NCBI GenBank assembly: GCA_017303415.1
Contig: JAFLBJ010000001.1
Location: 2,728,001 to 2,792,000, forward strand
Source of the DNA: Chitinophagales bacterium
GTDB lineage: Bacteria; Bacteroidota; Bacteroidia; Chitinophagales; Chitinophagaceae
Length of the DNA: 64,000 nucleotides
Direction of reading: 5' to 3'
Under the pieces are notes generated by a model. It did not search any database, was not told the origin of the DNA, and saw only the letters and a program-made list of their open reading frames with translations. Positions 7,228 through 14,451 of the stretch are shown in pieces. Position numbers and translations under genes: made by a program. Positions within the stretch are counted from its first letter, which is position 1. Every line of letters begins with the position of its first letter.

Positions 7228-8499
7228 ATGAAGGTTTTCAAATTCGGTGGTGCCTCCGTAAATAGTGTTGAAAGGATTCAAAAGATACCCCAAATTATAC
7301 GCGAAAATAACCAGGGGCCACTGGTTGTGATCATTTCCGCCATGGGGAAAACAACCAATGCACTCGAAAAAGTGGCGGAGGCTTTTTTTGCAGGAAAAAC
7401 CGATGAAGCCCTCTCGCTTTTTGAGATCATCAAACAACAACATCTCCAAACCGCAAAATACCTGTTGGTCACCCATTACTTAGATTGTGAAACCAGGCTG
7501 CGTAGTTTTTTTACCGAAGTGGAATGGTTGCTGCATGATAAGCCCGTGCGGGATTATGACTATTATTATGACCAGATCGTATGCAGTGGCGAATTGATGT
7601 CAACCGCCATCATTAGTGCTTATCTCAACGAAACCGGTCTGGGAAATACCTGGCTGGATGTACGGGATATCCTGAAGACGGATGATCATTTCCGCGATGC
7701 GATCATACATTGGGAGGAAACGGCGAAGCATGTGCAGGAAATCGTAAGACCCGAATTAGCCCGGAAGGGTATGGTCCTGACCCAGGGATTTATCGGCTCT
7801 ACCGATGAAAACGAGAGTACCACCCTTGGCCGGGAAGGTTCGGATTACAGCGGTGCCGTATTTGCCAATTTACTCGATGCGGAAAGTCTTACCATTTGGA
7901 AGGATGTACCCGGGGTAATGAATGCCGACCCCAAAAAATATCCGGAGGCCGCTGTCATTTCGGAGCTGAACTATACAGAGGTCATTGAAATGGCCTATTA
8001 TGGGGCTCAGGTTATCCATCCCAAGACGATACAGCCCTTACAGAACAAGGAAATACCACTCTATGCCCGCTGTTTCCTTGATCCGGCCCTGCCTGGGACC
8101 GTTATTCGGAAACAGGTTCTTAAAACATTGCCTCCGGTGATCGTGCTCAAGGAAGACCAGGTGTTGATCGAAATGAAGGCGCGTGATTTTTCCTTTGTGG
8201 AAGGAAAACCCCTTCGCCAGCTCTATCAGTATTTTGAAGAGTTGAATGTAAAACCTAACCTGACACAGAATGGTGCCATCACCTTTTTGTGTGTATTGGA
8301 TAACCGTGTTGACAAAATAGAAAAACTCTCCCTGGCAGCCTCCACCATATTTGATGTGCAGGTGATGAAAGGCCTTCAGTTGGTGACCATACGACATTAT
8401 CACCGGGAAATCTTCGAAAAGATCATAGGAGAAAGAAAAGTGTTGCTGAGGCAGCAAACGCCGGAGACGATACAGGTTTTGGTAACGACAAATAGTTAA
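7228..8499 (+). CDS. lysC: Aspartate kinase
   Basis: 423-aa monofunctional aspartokinase that phosphorylates aspartate for lysine, threonine, methionine and diaminopimelate synthesis. The N-terminal motif is KFGGAS (residues 4-9; the family norm is KFGGTS). The kinase domain shows GSTDENESTTLGREGSDYSGA and WKDVPGVMNADPK. The C-terminal third (about 290-420) is degenerate ACT-type regulatory sequence. No homoserine dehydrogenase is fused. The stop faces a convergent hydrolase gene after 20 AT-rich bases; no clear terminator hairpin was seen there. Confidence 0.94.
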   Translation: MKVFKFGGASVNSVERIQKIPQIIRENNQGPLVVIISAMGKTTNALEKVAEAFFAGKTDEALSLFEIIKQQHLQTAKYLLVTHYLDCETRLRSFFTEVEWLLHDKPVRDYDYYYDQIVCSGELMSTAIISAYLNETGLGNTWLDVRDILKTDDHFRDAIIHWEETAKHVQEIVRPELARKGMVLTQGFIGSTDENESTTLGREGSDYSGAVFANLLDAESLTIWKDVPGVMNADPKKYPEAAVISELNYTEVIEMAYYGAQVIHPKTIQPLQNKEIPLYARCFLDPALPGTVIRKQVLKTLPPVIVLKEDQVLIEMKARDFSFVEGKPLRQLYQYFEELNVKPNLTQNGAITFLCVLDNRVDKIEKLSLAASTIFDVQVMKGLQLVTIRHYHREIFEKIIGERKVLLRQQTPETIQVLVTTNS

Positions 8500-8519
8500 A
8501 AAAGAGAAAGTTATTTTTT

Positions 8520-9191
8520 TTATTTCTTATTCCTTATTTCCTCCCCCATCCTATTCAAAACCTCCTCCAATATTTTGCTAACCTCTTCCCCCCTGTTCAT
8601 CACCAGCAAATGACCTCCTTTTTCAATCCGATGGGTAGGTTGGGTGTATTTAACAGGCAATAGCTCATCGCGGGTACCATGAATATGCACCCGATCGGGG
8701 AAAGGCTCCTCCATTTTCCACCCAAGGATCGCTTCGAGTGACCAATAGATGAATTTGGGGTCGACATCACGTATCATCGCCTTGAGCATTTTTTTATCTT
8801 CCGGTGTTTCGGTGGTAAAAAAACGTTTCATCACCGCCATGGATTTGAACAGGGAAATGGGAATGAGTTTTTGCAATTTTAAAGCCGCGGCCTTACGATA
8901 ATATCCGGGCAAATGCGAACTGCATGGGATGGAGGAGATCAGAACCAGCAAGGCCGGAGGGTGTTTCTGTGCGATCTCAGAGGCGATCATCCCACCCATG
9001 GATAAACCGACCAGGATGTAAGGAATTTGAGGATTTAGGCCTTTATGTACCCTCTCAGCATAAGCGGCAAGGCTCTCTCCCTCCAGGGGTTTAAGCCAAT
9101 CGACATAGACAGGTTCATAGCCAGCAGGCAGGGTGATGTTTTTAAACACCCGCCGGTCGGCGCCAAGACCTGGAATGAAATAGACTTTCAC
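8520..9191 (-). CDS. Alpha/beta hydrolase
   Basis: 223-aa cytoplasmic protein with an alpha/beta-hydrolase fold. The early strand and oxyanion region is FIPGLGADRRVF. The nucleophile elbow is GLSMGG (Ser near residue 65), and a likely catalytic His is in KGGHLLVMN. An Asp in HGTRDELLPV may complete the triad. The substrate is unknown. It starts with GTG (codon 9189-9191), 5 bases after the L,D-transpeptidase/TonB fusion gene stop, so the two are probably translated from one mRNA. Confidence 0.85.
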   Translation of the reverse strand: MKVYFIPGLGADRRVFKNITLPAGYEPVYVDWLKPLEGESLAAYAERVHKGLNPQIPYILVGLSMGGMIASEIAQKHPPALLVLISSIPCSSHLPGYYRKAAALKLQKLIPISLFKSMAVMKRFFTTETPEDKKMLKAMIRDVDPKFIYWSLEAILGWKMEEPFPDRVHIHGTRDELLPVKYTQPTHRIEKGGHLLVMNRGEEVSKILEEVLNRMGEEIRNKK

Positions 9192-9196
9192 GATGA

Positions 9197-10378
9197 TTAC
9201 TCAGTGCGAAGGATCTCGATGTTTTGCTTCATCAATTTGGCCACGGCTTTGTTGTGCAATACTGCCGGTTTCCATTTGACCATGGTTTCTTCCAGCAGGG
9301 TGATGAGTTGATCATCAAAATCGGGGTCAATACCCCGCAGCACTTTAAAATTGACCGGCATGCCATCAGAATCGATGATAAATTCAACCTGGACAAAAGC
9401 GCGGTTTACATTTTCCGGGAGTTGGTCACCCATCTTCTTCCCTACTAATTCCAGCATGTCGAGCATGACCTGTCCCCCACCGGGATAAACGGGCCATTGG
9501 TGCACCACATCGGCCATTTCGGTCACTTTACGAACACGATGAGGGAGGGCTATTCGTTCAGCTTTGGGGGCCGGTGCCACTTTCTCTTTTACATTGGCCA
9601 CAAAATACCGGCCTTTTTCATCCGACATCACCACCGGTAATTGCCTGGTCTCTTCAAAATAAGAGAAAGCATCCTGCAGTTGGAGTGCAAAATCGCGCAG
9701 GCCTTCATCATTCTTGGTAAGCTTAGCCAGATAATCCACGCTACGCTTCACATTATAGCGGATTGGGAAGATGTGCACCGGTATAAAATCCTGACCTGCA
9801 TTTTGCGCATGTGCCGCCAGAATGTACACTTCTTCGATCATTGGATCAGTAAGTGGGATACATCCTACGGTCACACAACTTCCATGAATATAGATATCGC
9901 CACCCGGACGATAGGTATCACTGAGAATTCGGTCTGAGATATTGGGGTAATTGATCCCAAGCGAAAGATGATACTCGCTTGTGGGATTGAATTCATTGAT
10001 ATAATAAAACCCTTCCGGGACCTGGTAATCCCCTTCGAAGCGTTTGGGGCCCAGCGTTCCAGCGAGGGCACAAACCTTGTACTTCTTGAAAAGTTTAAAC
10101 TTATCCTTCAGGTCATTCTTAACCCATATCTCCAATTCACTGTCGTATTTGAAGGAACGGATATAGATATATTTCGCGGGCCATTCCAGCTTTTTTTCGG
10201 CAAATTGTTTTTGGAGTGTATCCTCTTTTCGTTTGAGCGCATCTCCGGGCCGGGGAAGCGTGCGTTGAATATCAATGAATGAAGATGGCGAGGCAAAGGA
10301 AGCACCATATCCTCCATTTTGGGCCATTAGTCCGGAAGCCAGCAGGGTCAGACAAAGGAAAAGGGTCAGGTTTCTCAT
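9197..10378 (-). CDS. YafK-type L,D-transpeptidase fused to TonB C-terminal domain
   Basis: 393-aa secreted protein with a signal peptide (about 1-20, cleaved after SGLMAQ). An L,D-transpeptidase (YkuD/YafK) domain at about 65-215 carries the catalytic motif IHGSCVTVGCIPLTDP (His165, Cys173). The HGSCVTVGC form is typical of the YafK/DpaA branch, which can act as transpeptidase or cut Lpp-peptidoglycan links. A separate C-terminal domain (about 295-390; FVQVEFIIDSDGMPVNFKVLRG) is of the TonB C-terminal type. The combination suggests a cell-wall enzyme anchored or guided by a TonB-like module. I call the two domains with confidence; the role of the fusion is inference. Confidence 0.85.
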   Translation of the reverse strand: MRNLTLFLCLTLLASGLMAQNGGYGASFASPSSFIDIQRTLPRPGDALKRKEDTLQKQFAEKKLEWPAKYIYIRSFKYDSELEIWVKNDLKDKFKLFKKYKVCALAGTLGPKRFEGDYQVPEGFYYINEFNPTSEYHLSLGINYPNISDRILSDTYRPGGDIYIHGSCVTVGCIPLTDPMIEEVYILAAHAQNAGQDFIPVHIFPIRYNVKRSVDYLAKLTKNDEGLRDFALQLQDAFSYFEETRQLPVVMSDEKGRYFVANVKEKVAPAPKAERIALPHRVRKVTEMADVVHQWPVYPGGGQVMLDMLELVGKKMGDQLPENVNRAFVQVEFIIDSDGMPVNFKVLRGIDPDFDDQLITLLEETMVKWKPAVLHNKAVAKLMKQNIEILRTE

Positions 10379-10450
10379 TATAAATATTCAGTGGTAGTAA
10401 CGTCTTTATTGTTGTTGATGGTGCCCACCAGGGCCTAAAAATACGATAAA

Positions 10451-10479
10451 TTAAAAAACCCCTTGATTCCAAGGGGTTT
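10451..10479 (-). terminator. Intrinsic terminator after hppD
   Basis: The stem AAACCCCTT (10456-10464) and AAGGGGTTT (10471-10479) encloses a 6-base loop. On the minus strand it is followed by six T residues (10453-10458). It lies 9 bases beyond the hppD stop. Confidence 0.85.
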
Positions 10480-10487
10480 AAATATTT

Positions 10488-11621
10488 CTAAAGATTGCCT
10501 CTTTCTTCCTGTTCTCTTTCGATCGCCTCAAAAAGGGCCTTGAAATTCCCTTTTCCAAAGCTTTTGGCCCCCTTTCGCTGTATGATCTCAAAAAACAGGG
10601 TTGGCCGGTCTTCTACAGGTTTACTAAATAACTGAAGCAGATACCCCTCCTCGTCTCTATCAACAAGTATACCCAATTCCTTTAATGGCTCCAGATCCTC
10701 ATCTATTTTTCCCACACGGTCCAGAAGATCGTCATAGTACGTAGTGGGAACCCGAAGGAACTCTACTCCCCGGTTACGAAGTTCAGTAACGGTTTTCACA
10801 ATATCATGCGTGGCCAGTGCCACGTGCTGACAACCTTCTCCATTATAGAATTCAAGATATTCCTCAACCTGGCTTTTCTTTTTTCCTTCTGCCGGCTCAT
10901 TGATGGGGAATTTGACAAACCCATTTCCATTGCTCATCACCTTGCTCATGAGCGCGGAGTATTCGGTTGAGATATCCTTATCATCAAAGGACAGGATATT
11001 CCGGAAACCCATTACCTGTTCATAAAAATCCACCCATTTATTCATCTGGTTCCAACCCACGTTGCCCACACAATGGTCCACATACAGCAACCCGGTATCC
11101 GCAGGTTGAAAATAAGGGTTACTCCAGGCCCGGTAACCCGGCATGAATGTGCCCTGATAATTTTTTCTTTCAATAAAAAGATGGATCGTATCCCCATAGG
11201 TGTGAATCCCACTCATCACCACTTCCCCTTGTTCATCCTTCATCCGTACAGGTTCCATAAAACTCCTGGCACCACGGCGCGTGGTTTCCTCCCACGCACA
11301 TGTGGCATCCGGGACACGCAACGCCAGGTTTCTTACCCCGTCCCCGTGTTGATAAATATGATCCGCGATCGGATTATCCGTCCTTAACGGGGTGGTTAAT
11401 ACAAAGGTGAGTTTGTGCTGGCGAACAGCATAGCTCACATGGTCTTTTACCCCGGTTTCGGGACCCGAATAGGCCAGGGCCTGAAAACCAAAAGCGCTCA
11501 TGTAATAATGGGCTGCCTGCTTGGCATTCCCTACATAAAATTCTACATAATCCGTCCCCTCAAGTGGGAGGAAGTCATTGGAAATATCTTTTTGTATGGA
11601 AGAGGTTGTCGTTTGTGACAT
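10488..11621 (-). CDS. hppD: 4-hydroxyphenylpyruvate dioxygenase
   Basis: 377-aa Fe(II) enzyme converting 4-hydroxyphenylpyruvate to homogentisate in tyrosine degradation. Two vicinal-oxygen-chelate halves are present. The iron ligands are visible: His in LLYVDHCVGNVG (about 185), His in GEGCQHVALATHDI (about 270) and Glu in TLFFEIIQRKGAKSFGKGNF (about 350). The frame opens at a TTG, but ATG 11621 (MSQTTTSS) is a more natural start. A strong terminator follows. No homogentisate dioxygenase or fumarylacetoacetase is next to it. A possible 28-aa ORF lies 62 bases upstream on the same strand. Confidence 0.95.
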   Translation of the reverse strand: MSQTTTSSIQKDISNDFLPLEGTDYVEFYVGNAKQAAHYYMSAFGFQALAYSGPETGVKDHVSYAVRQHKLTFVLTTPLRTDNPIADHIYQHGDGVRNLALRVPDATCAWEETTRRGARSFMEPVRMKDEQGEVVMSGIHTYGDTIHLFIERKNYQGTFMPGYRAWSNPYFQPADTGLLYVDHCVGNVGWNQMNKWVDFYEQVMGFRNILSFDDKDISTEYSALMSKVMSNGNGFVKFPINEPAEGKKKSQVEEYLEFYNGEGCQHVALATHDIVKTVTELRNRGVEFLRVPTTYYDDLLDRVGKIDEDLEPLKELGILVDRDEEGYLLQLFSKPVEDRPTLFFEIIQRKGAKSFGKGNFKALFEAIEREQEERGNL

Positions 11622-11683
11622 GGACAATCGTTTTTTTCGTGAACAATAAAAATTGGAGGTAAAATAGCAGAATACAGAAACGA

Positions 11684-11770
11684 TCAGGCACCCATGGCCA
11701 GGGTTTCCATCAGCAGGGAGTAGTTCCCACGGCGGTCATTGAACATTTTATGCGAATAGTCGGGGCGCAT
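11684..11770 (-). CDS. Possible 28-aa small protein or leader ORF
   Basis: ATG 11770 to TGA 11684 encodes MRPDYSHKMFNDRRGNYSLL and eight more residues ending in AMGA. A TACCTTCG box (11775-11782) sits 4 bases before the ATG, the same layout as purK and the NUDIX gene, so a leaderless mRNA is plausible. It is upstream of hppD in the same direction. No signal peptide, helix or family is recognisable. It contains two Tyr codons, but nothing like a clear attenuator hairpin. It may be a real small protein, a leader, or a gene remnant left by the adjacent repeat element. Confidence 0.35.
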   Translation of the reverse strand: MRPDYSHKMFNDRRGNYSLLMETLAMGA

Positions 11771-11774
11771 AATG

Positions 11775-11782
11775 CGAAGGTA
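11775..11782 (-). promoter_or_regulatory. Candidate -7 box TACCTTCG
   Basis: One mismatch to TAnnTTTG, 4 bases upstream of the 28-aa ORF and in line with hppD. Its -33 position falls inside the heptamer array. Confidence 0.4.
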
Positions 11783-11793
11783 GGGAAAGTTGG

Positions 11794-12082
11794 GGAGGAT
11801 GGAGGATGGAGGTTGGATGTTGGATGACAGATGACGGATGACAGATGACGGAGGGCGGAGGTTTGCTGTGCGAGACCTCTGGTCTCGCACTTCCAGAAGG
11901 CCGCCTCTGGCGGCTTTCCTGACTAATATAAAAAAGAAGAGGTTTATGTTCGAGTCGCCAGAGGCGACAAGACAATCGTGCGAGACCAGGGGGTCTCGCA
12001 CAGCAAACCCCTGTCATCCGTCATCTGTCATCTGTCATCCAACATCCAACATCCAACCTCCAACATCTGTCCTCCGTCCCCC
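11794..12082. repeat. Nested palindromic element with heptamer arms
   Basis: This 289-base element fills the hppD-purK divergent gap. Outer arms are in-register heptamers: left 11794-11861 (GGAGGAT, GGATGTT, GGATGAC, AGATGAC types) and right 12008-12082 (GTCATCC, GTCATCT, AACATCC types). Inside are TTTGCT/AGCAAA and four perfect palindromes. These are 11868-11890 (GTGCGAGACC, loop TCT), 11900-11914 (GCCGCC, loop TCT), 11954-11968 (GTCGCC, loop AGA) and 11978-12001 (GTGCGAGACC, 4-base loop). The second pair mirrors the first. A central 40-base loop carries no recognisable gene. No transposase is present. Confidence 0.93.
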
Positions 12083-12090
12083 AACTCCCC

Positions 12091-12098
12091 TATCTTTG
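12091..12098 (+). promoter_or_regulatory. -7 promoter box TATCTTTG for purK
   Basis: Exact TAnnTTTG match, 4 bases before the purK ATG. A leaderless or near-leaderless mRNA is predicted. The repeat element ends 8 bases upstream of the box. Confidence 0.6.
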
Positions 12099-12102
12099 CC
12101 GC

Positions 12103-13221
12103 ATGAAAATCGGAATTCTCGGTGGTGGTCAACTTGGAAGAATGTTGTTGCAGGCAGCAGCCAATTATCCCGTTGAAACTTACGTGCTTGAAAATGACCC
12201 CCACTGCCCTTCCGCGCATCTCTGTCACCATTTTACCTGCGGAAGCATCCGCGATTTTGATACGGTCTATGCCTTTGGCAAAAACCTGGATGCCATCACC
12301 ATTGAGATCGAAAATGTAAATATCGAAGCGCTGGAAAAATTGGAAGCAGAAGGAAAAAAAGTATTCCCAAAACCCTCTGTACTTCGCACAATCAAAAACA
12401 AGATCCTGCAAAAAGAATATTACAAAGAACACGATATCCCAAGCCCTGCTTTTGTGGTAACCCAAACCCGGGATGACGTATCCGCACATATAAACCTGCT
12501 CCCCGCCGTACATAAATTGGGTGAAGGGGGGTATGATGGCCGGGGCGTACAGCTACTTCATACCGAAGCTGACCTTGAAAAGGCCTTTGATGCTCCAGGG
12601 GTATTGGAAAAAATGGTGCGGATCGACAAGGAGATCGCCATCATCGTGGCCATCAATGATCAAAAAGAAACGGCGCTTTACCCACCGGTGGAAATGCATT
12701 TTGACCAGGACTTAAATCTGCTCGATTACCAACTTAGCCCGGCCGAACTCGGTCAGCAGGTACTTTGGAAAGCAGAAGCCATCGCGCTTTCGGTGGCCCG
12801 GCATTTTCAATCACCCGGGTTGTTTGCCGTGGAACTATTTTTAGACCGTGATGGAAATGTTTTTGTCAATGAAACAGCCCCGCGTGTGCATAACAGCGGC
12901 CATCATACCATTGAAGCCCATTATTGTTCGCAGTTTGATATGCTTTGGCGGATCATGTTAGGTTACCCGTTGGGAAATACCGATCCGATCCTCCCCTCCG
13001 TTATGGTCAATGTGATCGGAGAAGAAGGGTATTCCGGGCCTGTAAAATACGAGGGACTGAAAGAGGTTTTGGAGATCCCAAATGCCTTTGTCCACCTGTA
13101 TGGAAAAAAGGAGACCAAGCCTGGCCGGAAGATGGGTCATATTACCGTAATAAGCCGGGATAAACAAGACCTGCTCCACCAGGCCAATAAGATCAAAAGG
13201 ATCTTGAAAGTGATCGCCTGA
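12103..13221 (+). CDS. purK: N5-carboxyaminoimidazole ribonucleotide synthase
   Basis: 372-aa ATP-grasp enzyme of purine synthesis that carboxylates AIR to N5-CAIR using bicarbonate and ATP. It begins with the typical IGILGGGQLGRMLLQAA nucleotide/AIR-binding start. It also shows IENVNIEALEKL, KEGGYDGRG-like GEGGYDGRGVQLL, EKMVRIDKEIAIIVA, and the metal-site block FLDRDGNVFVNETAPRVHNSGHHTIEA. Length is normal. Its partner purE is 5.7 kb downstream on the same strand, with an RND efflux operon in between. Confidence 0.96.
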   Translation: MKIGILGGGQLGRMLLQAAANYPVETYVLENDPHCPSAHLCHHFTCGSIRDFDTVYAFGKNLDAITIEIENVNIEALEKLEAEGKKVFPKPSVLRTIKNKILQKEYYKEHDIPSPAFVVTQTRDDVSAHINLLPAVHKLGEGGYDGRGVQLLHTEADLEKAFDAPGVLEKMVRIDKEIAIIVAINDQKETALYPPVEMHFDQDLNLLDYQLSPAELGQQVLWKAEAIALSVARHFQSPGLFAVELFLDRDGNVFVNETAPRVHNSGHHTIEAHYCSQFDMLWRIMLGYPLGNTDPILPSVMVNVIGEEGYSGPVKYEGLKEVLEIPNAFVHLYGKKETKPGRKMGHITVISRDKQDLLHQANKIKRILKVIA

Positions 13222-13331
13222 TCCCCCTTTATCCTGCTCCTGCACCGTTGATGGATTGGCCTTGATTTTTAGTTGCCTGTTCGAAGGTTTTTTGGGGAAA
13301 AGGAATCTAATTCCGTACCCGATTTTACCTG

Positions 13332-13339
13332 TAATTTTA
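13332..13339 (+). promoter_or_regulatory. -7 box TAATTTTA for the efflux operon
   Basis: Near match to TAnnTTTG, 24 bases upstream of the GTG start of the adaptor gene. It lies inside the over-extended open frame, which supports the GTG start. Confidence 0.45.
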
Positions 13340-13363
13340 CCACCCAACCAATTGAATAATAAC

Positions 13364-14431
13364 GTGAGAACAAAGACTGTCCTTTTTTCAGCATTTATCT
13401 TCCCTCTGGCGATCCTGGTACTAACGACCGGCTGTAAGAATAAAGAAGAGAATAAAGCACCAGCACCCGCCGCACAAGCCCGGAATATGACCATACGGGT
13501 GGACGCTTATATCGTAAAATCAGAATCCTTTGCCGAGAATATTGAAGTCCCGGGCACGATCGTAGCCAGTGAAGCTACAGAGATCCATCCCGAGGTTTCC
13601 GGACGTATCACCCAGCTCAACATTTCGGAAGGTCGTTATGTAAGCCGGGGTACCCTGCTGGTTAAACTCTATGACGCCGATCTGCAAGCGCAACTCCGCA
13701 AACTGGAGGTTCAGTTGCAGATCGCCAAAACAAATGAGGAGCGCTCCGCACAGTTGCTCAAGATTCAGGGTATCAGCAAATCGGATTATGACGCCAGTCT
13801 GTTGAATGTAAACAATATCCAGGCTGATATGGATATCATCCGGACAAGCATCTCCAAGACGGAAATCCGGGCTCCTTTTAATGGTAAATTGGGATTAAAG
13901 AATATCAGTCCCGGTGCCTATGTTACCCCTGCCACGATCATTGCCGTCATCAATCAGACCGATCAATTAAAACTCGATTTCACTGTTCCTGAAAAATACA
14001 GTGGGAAAATAAAGACTGGTCAGATAGTGAATTTCACCTTTGAAGGCTCCAATAAGGAAGGGAGCGCCAAAGTGGTTGCCACTGAATCTTCCGTAACGGA
14101 GAATACCCGAAGCCTCACTGTGCGATCGATCATTCAAAACAAGGACAACCTTTTACTACCCGGGGTATTTGCCAAGGTCAAACTTCAATTTGAACCAGAT
14201 CCCAATTCACTTCTGATCCCCTCACAGGCAGTGGTGCCGCAGGCCCGGGGAAAGAAGGTAATCCTTTACCAGGGTGGGAAAGCCACATTTGTGGATGTTA
14301 CAACCGGAGTGAGAGATTCAGCCAGGGTACAAATACTTTCCGGACTTAAGCCGGGAGATACCGTTGTTACAACCGGATTATTGAGTATACGGCCCGATGC
14401 TACGATAGCCGTTAATAAGATCATTAATTAA
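13364..14431 (+). CDS. RND efflux periplasmic adaptor lipoprotein
   Basis: Predicted 355-aa membrane-fusion protein. I start at GTG 13364 because it gives a lipoprotein signal (hydrophobic core FSAFIFPLAILVL, lipobox LTTGC, Cys near residue 22). The 36 extra upstream codons look non-coding. Next come a biotinyl-lipoyl-like half-motif (IHPEVSGRITQLNISEGRYV), a coiled-coil hairpin (about 85-150), the second half (IRAPFNGKLGLKNISPGAYV) and beta-barrel/membrane-proximal domains. It should bridge the pump at 14452 and the TolC-like channel at 17597. The gap to the pump is 20 bases. Confidence 0.93.
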   Translation: MRTKTVLFSAFIFPLAILVLTTGCKNKEENKAPAPAAQARNMTIRVDAYIVKSESFAENIEVPGTIVASEATEIHPEVSGRITQLNISEGRYVSRGTLLVKLYDADLQAQLRKLEVQLQIAKTNEERSAQLLKIQGISKSDYDASLLNVNNIQADMDIIRTSISKTEIRAPFNGKLGLKNISPGAYVTPATIIAVINQTDQLKLDFTVPEKYSGKIKTGQIVNFTFEGSNKEGSAKVVATESSVTENTRSLTVRSIIQNKDNLLLPGVFAKVKLQFEPDPNSLLIPSQAVVPQARGKKVILYQGGKATFVDVTTGVRDSARVQILSGLKPGDTVVTTGLLSIRPDATIAVNKIIN

Positions 14432-14451
14432 TCGCCTCCGAAAAGCGAAGT

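Noticed and set aside
11794-12082. Insertion sequence
   Set aside because: No transposase frame or clear target-site duplication; only the palindromic structure is visible.
11838-12176. 112-codon plus-strand and overlapping minus-strand open frames in the hppD-purK gap
   Set aside because: They run through the repeat element in several frames; amino-acid content simply reflects the heptamers and palindromes.
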